Assembly (NCBI GenBank): GCA_965140405.1
Contig: OZ223208.1
Span: forward strand, 3,224,001-3,288,000
From: G963556115 sp963666605
Lineage (GTDB): Bacteria > Planctomycetota > SZUA-567
Length of the DNA stretch: 64,000 nucleotides
Direction of reading: 5' to 3'
Below the pieces are notes generated by a model. It ran no database searches. It saw only the letters and a list, made by a program, of their open reading frames with translations, and was not told the origin of the DNA. Within the stretch, counting starts at the first letter, position 1. Each line of letters opens with the position of its first letter. Positions 43,490-53,500 of this stretch are shown piece by piece. A program made the translations under genes and the position numbers.

Positions 43490-43804
43490 TTAGTTTTCTT
43501 CTTCTTGTAAGCTATTTATTGCTGCATTAATTGCATTTTCATCACTTGCATCAATATAGCAGAATTCTTTATCATTTTTTGACTGAATTATAATAAATTT
43601 TCCGATTACTGGATCTTCTTTCCAAAAGAAATTAAATGTACCTTCTCCTCCCATACTAATATTAAATGGAAAAATTTGACTAAAAATATTTTTCATTTTG
43701 TCACTTCCAAGTAACAAAGGATTAGATTTAGTTATGCCATTTTCATTAAAAACTGCTATAGCTTTTTTAAATAGATCACTTTTTTTAAATTTTTCATTGC
43801 TCAT
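43490..43804 (-). CDS. Moron-like hypothetical protein with its own promoter and terminator
   Basis: 104 aa, soluble, acidic at the C-terminus (NSLQEEEN). Segments FKKAIAVFNENGITKSN, PFNISMGGEGTFNFFW and KFIIIQSKNDKEFCYIDASD suggest a small alpha/beta protein; I do not recognise the family. It starts with ATG after AAAGGG. A consensus-like promoter lies just upstream and a strong terminator just downstream, so it can be expressed independently of the late phage operon, as typical of prophage morons. Possible roles are lysogenic conversion or superinfection exclusion; neither is shown by the sequence. Confidence 0.7.
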   Translation of the reverse strand: MSNEKFKKSDLFKKAIAVFNENGITKSNPLLLGSDKMKNIFSQIFPFNISMGGEGTFNFFWKEDPVIGKFIIIQSKNDKEFCYIDASDENAINAAINSLQEEEN

Positions 43805-43847
43805 AACTAACCCTTTTTTTTGAGTAAAAGAAATACTTTATATTTGT

Positions 43848-43875
43848 ATGATATTAATTTCCGCAATATTGTCAA
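43848..43875 (-). promoter_or_regulatory. Promoter of the moron-like gene
   Basis: Minus strand: perfect TTGACA (43870-43875) and TATCAT (43848-43853) with 16 bases between. It sits between the small terminase stop (43881) and the 104-aa gene, giving a ~37-base leader. Confidence 0.6.
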
Positions 43876-43880
43876 CAGTA

Positions 43881-44297
43881 TTATTTTACTGTTGATTCAA
43901 TAATTTGGGCTAGGTATGAGCTTGTGCCGGAGGCCTGTAAATGTTGTGTTGTTGATGGGGCTTTGTGTCCACAGATTTCTATTAGGCGGTCGAGGCATTT
44001 GAGGCGGGTGTCGGCAAGTTTGGCAGCATCGGTGGCTGACTCGATCAAGCTCGGGCGGTCTAGATCTCTGTAAATATCCTGTACCATACCGATTATTGAC
44101 TCTTTGGTGCAGCCGGTGATTTCAGCTAGCTGCATTCTTGCTTCGGTGATTGCTTCTTGGACTGCTTGGTACTTCATTAGTCTGCTGGCGTTGCTCTTAT
44201 CGAGTCCGCAGGATTCGGCTGCCTGTGTGGCGTTGTTGCCGTTGCCGACGTAGGCTATTGCAAAATCACGGTAATCGTCTTTGGTTTTAGTGTTCAC
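43881..44297 (-). CDS. Phage terminase small subunit
   Basis: 138 aa. It begins with a GTG after GGAGAGAG. The N-terminal HTH typical of small terminases reads FAIAYVGNGNNATQAAESCG followed by LDKSNASRLMKYQAVQEAI; a helical oligomerisation part follows, and a tail ends YLAQIIESTVK. It recognises viral DNA and helps the large subunit start packaging. It is unusual in lying at the end of the late operon, far from a large terminase, which is not in the window. A broken copy of its 3' end is found 500 bp downstream. Confidence 0.82.
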   Translation of the reverse strand: MNTKTKDDYRDFAIAYVGNGNNATQAAESCGLDKSNASRLMKYQAVQEAITEARMQLAEITGCTKESIIGMVQDIYRDLDRPSLIESATDAAKLADTRLKCLDRLIEICGHKAPSTTQHLQASGTSSYLAQIIESTVK

Positions 44298-44352
44298 GGT
44301 TATCTCTCTCCTTGTATATGCGCTTAAACAAACTGCCTGTCGGTCTGCCGAC

Positions 44353-44628
44353 TTATCCTTTGTAGAAAACGGCGGCTAGTGTGGCGAGAGCGCAGAGAGC
44401 GGTCATTATGGCTACCCAGTTAGCGCGAGAGTTTTTGCTGGAGTGGTAGGTTTCGATATGGGCTTCTAGTTTATTGTGCAGGTCTTTGATCTTTTCGCTC
44501 TGGCTGCTGATGTGGGCTAAGAGGTGTGTACAAGGTGTGTCGTGGAGCTTCTCGATCATGCGTGCCATGCTTACCTTGATATCTGTTATATCGTCTGACA
44601 TTTTGTCGATCTTGCTGTTGTTATCCAT
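44353..44628 (-). CDS. Coiled-coil protein with C-terminal TM helix (XhlA/holin-accessory-like)
   Basis: 91 aa from the ATG at 44628 with AAGGAG upstream. The N-terminal ~65 residues are a polar coiled coil (MSDDITDIKVSMARMIEKL, SQSEKIKDLHNKLEAHIETY) and the C-terminus is one membrane helix (WVAIMTALCALATLAAVFYKG). This layout is that of XhlA-type haemolysins and of some phage holin partners. It overlaps the preceding small membrane lipoprotein gene by 8 bp, so both probably act in host lysis. Confidence 0.6.
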   Translation of the reverse strand: MDNNSKIDKMSDDITDIKVSMARMIEKLHDTPCTHLLAHISSQSEKIKDLHNKLEAHIETYHSSKNSRANWVAIMTALCALATLAAVFYKG

Positions 44629-44977
44629 CAATAACTCCTTTTCTGTCTCTGTCTAGTGGTGAGCGGATAAAGAGGGCGAAGAGAGTGACGATTACTCCGC
44701 CGATACCGATTACCCAGACCAGTAAACGCCACTTTTCCTGTTCTGCTCGGACTAGTGCTACCCGTTCGTCTGCTTTTACTTTGATTGCTTCTACTGGGTC
44801 GTAAACGGTTACTCCATCCGGCATTTCGATTGAATTATCATAACTCTGATTTACCTCTTTACTGGCAAGTGATGCTCTGAGTGGCGCACAGCCTGCGGTT
44901 GTGCCGATACAGATTAGAACTATCCCAGCTATAATGATTGTCACGATTTTGATTATTGTGCTTTGTATTCCAAACAT
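44621..44977 (-). CDS. Small lipoprotein with C-terminal TM helix, unimolecular-spanin candidate
   Basis: 118 aa. The N-terminal signal ends in a lipobox (IGTTAG|C30), predicting an outer-membrane lipoprotein. A periplasmic stretch with ADERVALVRAEQEKWR follows, and one C-terminal membrane helix (~86-106, LLVWVIGIGGVIVTLFALFI) with a basic tail. A lipid-anchored N-terminus plus an inner-membrane C-terminus in one short chain is the defining layout of u-spanins (phage T1 gp11 type), which fuse the two membranes in the last lysis step. No endolysin is present nearby. Assignment is by architecture only. Confidence 0.5.
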   Translation of the reverse strand: MFGIQSTIIKIVTIIIAGIVLICIGTTAGCAPLRASLASKEVNQSYDNSIEMPDGVTVYDPVEAIKVKADERVALVRAEQEKWRLLVWVIGIGGVIVTLFALFIRSPLDRDRKGVIDG

Positions 44978-45039
44978 AGATATTTCCCTTTTGAGTGTTT
45001 TATAATTTACCAGTGATCAAACAAAATCTTTAGTAAATG

Positions 45040-45510
45040 TCAGCCCCGACTCGGGGTACACTTGAGACATTTAGAAAATTTATCACTAATTGCTTGGGCT
45101 TCGGTTATGTAGCCTATTTCTGAATCTATAAGACTTGGACAGTCTTTATTTGTATGGTAGCATGAACCTTTCTTAGTGACGATTACTCCGTCTTTTCCTA
45201 GATATCGGTTGCGCTTTGTCTGCTTGTCTATTACTCTTTCGATGAGTTTTGCAGGGAGGTCAATATCAGCTTTGATTAGTGCGAGTATTACGTCTTCGAG
45301 TGGGCGACTCAGTTCTGTGTCGGTGTCTTTGAGACTGGATTTATTGGTACTGTATTCGCAAGTCGTATTACTGAGGTCGAAACCTGTAACTCTTTCAAAC
45401 TCTTGTTCTGAGTCAGCTATTATAAATCCTGCTTCTGGTGTTTCCGTGTCTTTAAGTATAGAAAAGCTTTCTACTTTGCCGAGTGGGTCTAATTTGTACT
45501 GTACTTGCAT
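45040..45510 (-). CDS. Phage protein with C-terminal Cys/His metal-binding motif
   Basis: 156 aa. The N-terminal part is mixed alpha/beta (MQVQYKLDPLGKVESFSILK). The C-terminal ~45 residues contain GSCYHTNKDCPSLIDSE and FSKCLKCTPSRG: a C-x-H, C, C-x2-C arrangement reminiscent of the Ada-type or small zinc-binding modules found at the ends of phage and nuclease proteins. RBS AAGGAG. It lies between the propeller protein and the lysis candidates. Its function is unknown; it could assist the fibre complex. Confidence 0.55.
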   Translation of the reverse strand: MQVQYKLDPLGKVESFSILKDTETPEAGFIIADSEQEFERVTGFDLSNTTCEYSTNKSSLKDTDTELSRPLEDVILALIKADIDLPAKLIERVIDKQTKRNRYLGKDGVIVTKKGSCYHTNKDCPSLIDSEIGYITEAQAISDKFSKCLKCTPSRG

Positions 45511-45511
45511 A

Positions 45512-46801
45512 TCATCTCCTTATCAAAAATTCTTTGTCGAAGTTATATCTGAAATTTAGGTCTAGGGTTTCTCCGTATGCTCCGTTGTATGGTGACATGA
45601 TTACGTCGCCGTTTAGTCTGAGGCAGCCGTCGTAATTGTAATAGGTAGAGCCGAGTGTCGGGAAGATTGAATATGTATTATCCATGTGGAAGACTCCGTA
45701 TAGATTATTGTAGTACGGGATAAATAGTACGTCTCCATTTGGCAAGAGTAGCCCACCGCTGAAACCTGAGTAGCTTGCACTTGACCAGCATTGGTTCTCG
45801 ATAATTTCTACGCTGTTGTCTGGGTAGAGTAAGAGGATATGGGGATTGTTGTACGTTGGGACGAATACAACTACGTTATCAGGTCTGAGGATTGCGTCCA
45901 TACATTTGTATGATGTAGTGAGTCCATGCGGTATCGTGATGAATGAATTATCAGGATTCAGTATACCGATATCATTAGAATAGTGAGGCGGGAATACCAT
46001 ACTGCCATCTGCTCGCTGAACTGACTTCCCCTGATATGAATAATTGGTTGCACCTCTCCCGTGTGGTTCGGTAATGGTAAAGGTGTAATCCTCATTGAGA
46101 ATACCGACTGCTGGGGAATTATATGGGGTAAAGATAATCTTGCCGTCATATCGTGGAGAGCAACCCATGAATGCTGCGCTTCCCTGACCGTGATCAATAA
46201 ATGACTCAAAGGTATTGTCTGCGTTGAGTCTTGAGATCATGGTAGAGGTGTGAGGGCAGAAGATTGTTACGTCGTTCTCTTTCCAGTAGCAGCAGCAGTT
46301 ATTGGCGGTTGCGCCCTGATTATGCAGGATATCTCGTCTGAATAAACCGTCTGGTGAGAGCAAGCCAACACCGTTACTGCTGTATGGGGCGAATACAACA
46401 TACCCGTCCGGTCTTACACAGCAATTCTCGAATGCACCGCTGCCACCAGTAACTCCGTTCTTTCTGAGGTGATCTTTGCCGGTACTGTCTATTGTGCCTA
46501 TACCGAGGTTGATATTGTTCTGGACTACTTCACCAGCGCTTGCTAGAGTCTGCTGCCATGCTTGGAGTTTAGGGTCGGTTACTGTATTGTCTATTACTCC
46601 GAATGGGTCTGGCGGTGAAGTCTTTACCCGATAGGCGTCTACTACCTCTCTGATATGAGCTGCTGAAACTTCGCTATCTCCGCCTTTGTCTAGGTACTGA
46701 TCGGTGTCTGCTTTATGTGAGTCAGTTACAGTATTCTGAATTTCGTCTGAAAACTCTATTACAGGGATATCGCTGAGGTATTTGTTGATAGTTTCAGGCA
46801 T
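45512..46801 (-). CDS. Tail/receptor-binding candidate with seven propeller-like repeats
   Basis: 429 aa. After ~110 residues (with a YRVKTSPPDPFGVID segment) come seven repeats of ~42 residues, each with the pattern [LR]..DG.v.F.PY.S..VG.L..D..F. Examples are RPDGYVVFAPYSSNGVGLLS, YDGKIIFTPYNSPAVGILNE and PNGDVLFIPYYNNLYGVFHM. Seven four-strand units strongly suggest a seven-bladed beta-propeller. Its start overlaps the T7-type fibre gene by 8 bp, so it is probably part of the tail tip or a receptor-binding subunit attached to the fibre. No sequence-level match to a named family is claimed. Confidence 0.65.
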   Translation of the reverse strand: MPETINKYLSDIPVIEFSDEIQNTVTDSHKADTDQYLDKGGDSEVSAAHIREVVDAYRVKTSPPDPFGVIDNTVTDPKLQAWQQTLASAGEVVQNNINLGIGTIDSTGKDHLRKNGVTGGSGAFENCCVRPDGYVVFAPYSSNGVGLLSPDGLFRRDILHNQGATANNCCCYWKENDVTIFCPHTSTMISRLNADNTFESFIDHGQGSAAFMGCSPRYDGKIIFTPYNSPAVGILNEDYTFTITEPHGRGATNYSYQGKSVQRADGSMVFPPHYSNDIGILNPDNSFITIPHGLTTSYKCMDAILRPDNVVVFVPTYNNPHILLLYPDNSVEIIENQCWSSASYSGFSGGLLLPNGDVLFIPYYNNLYGVFHMDNTYSIFPTLGSTYYNYDGCLRLNGDVIMSPYNGAYGETLDLNFRYNFDKEFLIRR

Positions 46802-47576
46802 GGGCTTCCTTTCTGAATGGGATATGGATAATGTTATCGTTGATGTCGGTAAGGATTTCTCCTGTTGAGGTGATAAGTTTGATAATCGGGTCTTTGTCTA
46901 TCTTGTCATCTAGGACATTGGTGAGTTCGGTTACTCTACCGGTAAGCTCTGCTATTTGAGCCTCTAGGCTACCAGCTACGGTAAAGAAGTTTTCTGTACC
47001 TGTTTCTAACTCTAAGGTATTGGTAATATCATTAATAAATTCTATAATAAGGTCTATCTTTGACTCTGATTGATTGACTGTATCCAATGCCTGAGTAATG
47101 GAGGATAGAGCTGAGCCTGCGTCAGTCTTTGCTGAGTTAGCGGTATTTATTGCAGTCTGGGATAGTTGCAGGGCTTCATGAGTATTACTGAGGACATCGT
47201 TTGCGCTGAGGATTACTGATTGCATCTCCTGTAGAAGCATGACATTTTTATCCAGAGCGTTTTCTATATTCTGCTGGTAAGGCGGAAAATCTATATCCTG
47301 CTCAAGCGAAGTACGCCGAAATATACGAAGTGTCTCATTGGTAGCGAGTAGAGGTTTCTCTGGCTGGAGAGGATAAATTACCATACCGCCAGCGTTACTG
47401 AGACCTCCGATTACTGTGTAGTCGATATTACGGGTGAGTTGTACATTGACACCATTTATGTCGGTAAGCTCGACTATGAGGTGATCAAGTGAGTAACAGC
47501 GGAACAGGAAGTTGAAAGTTCTGCCGCTGTTGTTACCGTAGTATTCTATAACGTCGTAATTGTTGAGCACTGGCAT
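46794..47576 (-). CDS. T7 gp17-type tail fibre N-terminal protein
   Basis: 260 aa. The first ~150 residues match the virion-attachment domain of T7-like fibres: GRTFNFLFRCYSLDHLIVEL, LTRNIDYTV, ETLRIFRRTSLEQDIDFPPY, then a LDK...LLQEMQ helix. After it is a coiled coil (~120-235) with SLEAQIAELTGRVTELTNVL. It lacks a receptor-binding domain, so it is probably the stalk for the propeller protein encoded next, whose start overlaps its end. Confidence 0.85.
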   Translation of the reverse strand: MPVLNNYDVIEYYGNNSGRTFNFLFRCYSLDHLIVELTDINGVNVQLTRNIDYTVIGGLSNAGGMVIYPLQPEKPLLATNETLRIFRRTSLEQDIDFPPYQQNIENALDKNVMLLQEMQSVILSANDVLSNTHEALQLSQTAINTANSAKTDAGSALSSITQALDTVNQSESKIDLIIEFINDITNTLELETGTENFFTVAGSLEAQIAELTGRVTELTNVLDDKIDKDPIIKLITSTGEILTDINDNIIHIPFRKEAHA

Positions 47577-47578
47577 TG

Positions 47579-50500
47579 TTATTTATCTCCTTTGGTACTT
47601 CCGGTGGTAACGAGGTTATAGATTTTATTGACGCTCTTTACGCCGTTATCTATTGGTGCGCCTGCGACTGTTGAGCCGATGCAGGCTGCGGAGTAAGTGG
47701 CTTCAAGGAATTTCTGTTGTGAGGTGTTCTTTACCGGTTTCCAGAAGTCTCTGCCTATCTCCATTGCTGGAATGGTGAGCGGGTTCTGACCGTATCTGTC
47801 AAAGCCTACCGAGCGGACAAACGGGATTGTTCCTTTTACCTGATTTACTGTTTCTACTCCGAGGTCTAAGGCGAAATCTGATAAGTCTTTCTCTTCATCA
47901 TCACCAGCGAGGACGTATCCGGCTATGGTGCTGATCAGTGCTGGGAGGACGAACATCTCGATAAAGGTCTGGATTGCTTCGTCTGTACTCATCTCTTTGG
48001 ATTTTAGTTTGTCTTTGTAGTAACTGGCTTTGTTCAGTGCTCTGAGAGTATAGGTCATGAAGACAGAGAATGACTTGCCGAGGGTGTCGAGCTGGATCGG
48101 GGCTTTGTCTGTTGATAGAGTTGTCGGCTGGGTCATGCTGATAATGTGGTCGGCGTACTCTATCGCATCTTTTACCTCTCCTGTAAATTCGTAATCTGGG
48201 TTCAACATATCATGCAGATTTGAGGTCATGGTTACGCCTGTATTTCTGAGTGATTGGGTAAATGCGCCCATCCAAAGCGGCATTACTGCTGCTTTATCTG
48301 CCATGTGTACCATTGCGAATGAGTAGCTGGTGAGTTTGTCTCGGGTGACTTCCCTACCGTTAATAAACATTTTAGGATCGGAGAGTTTTCTGGTGCGCAT
48401 ATCTGAGAGGTGCAGATTGTATGCGCCCTGATCTCGGTCTTTCATGTACTCGGAAGCGGTAAAGACAAAGTCAATGGCTTCGTTCTGTAATTTCCCCTTG
48501 CTAATACTATTGGCTGCACCTCTAGCGATGAGGCTTACTCCGTCAGCAAATGCTCTATAACCGTCAAGTCTGCCTTTACCATTGAGATTCATTTCATTGA
48601 TACCACTTGGTAGTGATAATGGCTGCTTGCCAGCAACACCAACATTCAAAGCTAAAGCTTTTACTGTAAAGAGTGAGCGGGCTGAATTAAAGAGTTTGCC
48701 GTGGATACCTGTTGGTTGGTACATTCGCGGATTGCCTTGATAGTGCAGCCATTTGATCAGGTTGATATATTTATCTCTGCCGTACTTCTTTTCGTATAGA
48801 GTTTTGAACTCAAGATTGTTGAAGATGCGCTGGGTTTCTTTGATAAGTGCGCCGTGGGTAATAACTCTGATAGTATCGTCGATATGCTGTGGAAGCACAT
48901 TCAGGTCAAGCAGTACTGGACGTCTGACTACTGGAGCGTTATCTTTTGCACTGCGCATACGGCTGAACATTGAAGCTTTATTTATGCCTGTAGTGCCGAA
49001 GATGCCGTTACGTCTATCATTTAGTTCTACTTCTTCTGAGTCTTCATTACTCTTGAAGCTGGTGAGTCTGGTGTCGTAACGTAGCGGGTAGTATCCGCCT
49101 TCGAGTGTGAGTGTCTGTCCGTCTTTTGTACTAGTGATAGTGAGCTGAGTCGGTGTTTCTTCTGTAAGTGATTTTCTGTACATCTTGTATGATGCGCTGT
49201 TTAAATCAGTAAATAGTGAGCCGGTGGTCTTCCAGATATTTTGGATTGCCTGCCAGCCTTCTGCTGTGAGCTGGCTTTGGATAATATCTAGCTCTTTGCG
49301 GGCAAACTCTATGCGCTGGTCATAGATTTCCTTCTGGGTCATTCTGGCGAATTCGCCTTCATCAAGAGTCTGCAGCCATGATTGGTATTTATCTGAACCA
49401 AAGCCCATGCCTTCTATTAGAGCGTAGATATTCGCGTCATTACCCATATTTAGGCACATAGCAATAATGTTATCTACTGTAAAGTCGCCGTATTTCTCTC
49501 TGAAATTCTCCGGTGGGGTTAGTCCTGCAATGCTTACGTGTTTTCTGCCGTGTTCAGCTTTGAGGCGATTTACTTCCTGTTGGAGTACTTTGTAGTGAGG
49601 TTCAAGTTCTGAGCTGATTTTGTTGTGGCGTTTATTAAAATCAATCGCTGCACTGCGGAAGTTGGTAAATACTTTATAATAGAAGCCTCGTTTGAAACCG
49701 TCGGCTCTCAGCATATCAAACTCCTGCATTGCGAATGTTGCGGTAATACCGCGGTATGCTTTGCGGAGGGTATCTGTTTTATTGGCTTGCAGCTCTCTGA
49801 GGAAACGTTTTACTCGGTTCTTTTCTGATTGGGTTTCACCGTTCATAAGTTTCTTGTCACTTTGTGTTGTAGTGTTTTTCTCGAGTAGAGCGACTGCAGC
49901 GTCTACTGTTTCGGCGTTCTTGTGTTTGAGTACGTCGAGTTCTTCTGAACCAAGCTGGATATATGACTCTATTAGATTTGCAACCTCGGTAAAGTCTGCC
50001 CATCGCATATCCATATAGGTCGCGCTCTGGTCGGTTGGCTGCTGTTCTTTGATTAATCCGGCTGTAAGGTCGCTTGAGTTATTGATTGAGTCCTTGCTTC
50101 TGCGTTCTTTCTGTCTGATCCAGTCTGACATTAACTGTGTTGGGTCGGTATCGAGGGTAAAGCGTTCCTTGACTGGAGTGCTTACTTCATGTGGCTGGAG
50201 CATGGTACTGTTAAAATCTTCCAGCTTGGTATTGTGTCGCTGGAGCAGGTTGAGGTCTAAGCGTTTCTCTCTGATGGTTGCTGGGAGGCGGTAGGTATAG
50301 ATTAGATCAAGGATAGCCTTTTTATAGTCTTCACGTACAGAATTGAGCTTGGTCTGGAGTCGGCGAAGACCTAGGGACTTGACCTGCTTCTGGAGTTCAT
50401 CATTTATTTCCAGTGAGAGCTTGGCTGATAGTTGCCAGTAGGCGCGTTCAGACTGTAGAGCTTCGATCTTATCAAGTATTTCAGAAGAGACCTTCTTCTG

Positions 50501-53500
50501 TAGCTTCTTCTTATTGAGCATACCGCGTAACCTGATCAGTTCATTATCTACCTCTCGACCGCGTTTATTGGCTTCACGCTGGCGGAATTTATAGTCTGCA
50601 GCTTTGAGGACTGTCAAGGAGTCGAGTTCTGCTTTTACCTTTTCTTCAATGATCTGTTTGCGCTCACGGGCGCGAGCTCTTGCTTCTTTGGCGCGAGTAG
50701 AGTATTCCCGTTTCTTACCTGTATTCTGCTGTACCTCTTCAAAAGCCATGCGTAGAGCAACGACATCAAAGAGCATGTCGGAAATCTCGTCACGGGTATC
50801 TTCGGTACGAAGGAGTTCACGATTGCGGAGTTCCTCTCTAAGTCTGCTCGTTACAATCTCTTTATTTTCTGTATACATTATATTAATTGCTTCTTTGGTG
50901 GTAGGTTTGGATATGAGATCACTGAGAAAACCGTCAACCGGATTATCTCTATCTGCGTAGCCGTGGCGATTGGCTATGTCTTCAAGAATTATCTCTGATT
51001 CTTTGCTGGTAATAAATTCATTATCTTTAGTGTTGTGGCGTTTGAGAAATTTGGCGTTATTCTTGCCAACCAGTTCTTTGATAGTGTTGTAACTGATTCC
51101 GCCTGCTTCTATGATTTCGTCAATAGCTGCGTAGAATGGGGTTTCAGAGACTGTTTTTTCGGCTGCTTTCTTGGCGTTCTGATAACCGTTGTGTTTGGCG
51201 AATGAAATTTGTACTGCTTTGAATAAGCGTTCTTCCTGACGTTCGCGTCTGGCTTGGCGTTTCTGTTCTGTTTCTTCGGTTGATTCATCACCAAAAGCTG
51301 TTTTTCTGGCGTCAGCGAATACTGATTCTGCAGTGTTTGAGAGGTTCTTCTCACTGCGGTATCTGGTAAGTTCTTCGTCTGTAGCTAGAATTCTGTCAAA
51401 GACATCGCGTATCTCAGGGCTGATATTGTCTCTGCCAAAGGTCTCTTTGAGGTAGCGGTATACCTCTGCTGCAAAACGCTTGAGAGTGTTGAATGCTTTG
51501 AGCAGACTGCTGGTTGGAGCTTTACCGCTAGATAAGTACGCTTCAAATGAACGAGCAAAGTACTCATGATTCTTGGAGGACAGCCTCTTGCCGTCTTTTA
51601 CATTAAGTGCATTCTTAATATCGTTGTATAGTTTTGTAAGGTCTTCGTTGGCTTTACCGTTATTTACTAATTGCTCTACCGTGCCGAGGTAGAAGTGTGA
51701 GGTCTCGTGTAAGAAGGTCATCACATCACCTGATTTTGCAAGAGTGATAAGAGAGCTGAAGGTTTCTTCATTGAAAGTGATTTTACCGCGGAAATTATCA
51801 CCGTTATTCTTGTAGAAGATGTTTTCTCGGGTAATGCGTTCGACCTCTTGAATCTCTTTATCTTTGCCGATCTCTTTGATAATTTGGGCGACTCGACCTT
51901 GAGTAATATCAAGCTTGGCTGCTATCTCCTGCTGTTTTACACCATCTCGGAATAGATCAAACACCTGTTTATGTTTTGCCCAGCGGTCATCACCAGCTAG
52001 AAATTCACCGATAGCGTTGGCTACTTTGCCGTCAATCTCTTCATTACTCATGCCTTTGGCAACTGGTTCGAAATATGCGTCTTCGAATTCGCCGTCTGAG
52101 TTTAGAGAGGTAAGAGAACCTTGTTCCTTGAAGTGACGACGGAGTTTTTTAGCTTCATCCATGCAGGCGAATTTGATTGCTTGTTTGAGCCAACCTTCAT
52201 AGCTGCCTTTATCTGGATTATAGGATTCCTGTGCTGTAAGCAGGTATTCCCAAGCTCTACCGAGGGCTAAACTGCCTATTCCGCTCTCATCCATTACATT
52301 ATATATTCGACTGTAGAAAAGAATATTGTCTTCCAGTACCTGCATTGGGTCGATTGCACTATCAGCTTCTGCTGTTTCTTGGATTGCTGCTGCTTCGAGT
52401 TCTTCCTCGGTTGGAGAGAGTTCTGCTGACTGATAGTATACTGGTGATTCTGTATTTTCAGTTGTCAACTTATCCTTTACAACTGATTCTGTGTTTTGCT
52501 CTAACTCGTTATCAATATTGCCGGTTGTAAAAGTTTGCACCTTGGCGTTAATTTCTTCGACCTCAAGATTTAACAGTTCTGCCAGTGCTTCTGTAACTGT
52601 ATAGTTAGCATTGCCACCGAAGAGGTCGGTGCTGCCGGCTGTACCGGTTGGAATTTTGTTTATGTAGCTGGTAAGGTCTTGACGGAGTTGTTTTGCTGGG
52701 GTTTTCTCAAGCCAGATACCGATATTCACTCCTATACCGTTTTTGTCCATCTCTAAGTCGGTTGTGAATAGTTCCTGTTGAGCGATATAGTCAGACCAGC
52801 TTTTACCGCCTTTACTGTTATTTTTGGCTATGATATGCTTTGCACCGATACGGAGAAGATTTGATATATCCCAGTCAGGGCGTTTCTGAGTAGAGACTAC
52901 CAGTGGGGCGATCATGATTACTTTATTCTTGATAGCACGGTTACCGGCAAGAGCGGACATCACATCGAGGTCATGGATAGCTGCACCGAAGAGAGCATTC
53001 TCTATAATGATCTTGCCGTTTTCAGTAACAACATTATTCTTACTGTCGTAGAGTCTGGCGATATCGCTCTGGGCAATTGCCCCGTCTGCAAGCAAGGCAT
53101 CAATTAACTCTGAACCGTTGCTCGCTATGAAGTCACGGGCAGATTGATTATCTTCAATACTGTTGATAATGCTGAGTGTGTTTTCTCCGAGTCTGTTTGC
53201 CAGACCGTAACTCTCTAAAGCTTGATTTTTGGATTGGGTGTCGTCATCATTGACCTCTGCAGAGAGTCTTCCTGCGTCTGTAACATCGTCTGTGAGTCTG
53301 CGGACAAGTACTGGTCTGTCGAATTTAGAGAGTTCTTCACGGGTAATGCCGTAGTGCTCAGAGTGCTGATAGAGAAAGTCTGAATACTCAGAGAGACCGC
53401 GGTTATAGTGTCTGGCGATACGCATTGAGCGACCGTTTCCGCCGTGGACAATATTGTCCTTGCTCACAATTGGAGCACCGGAAGTCGGGAGCGGTGAGTT

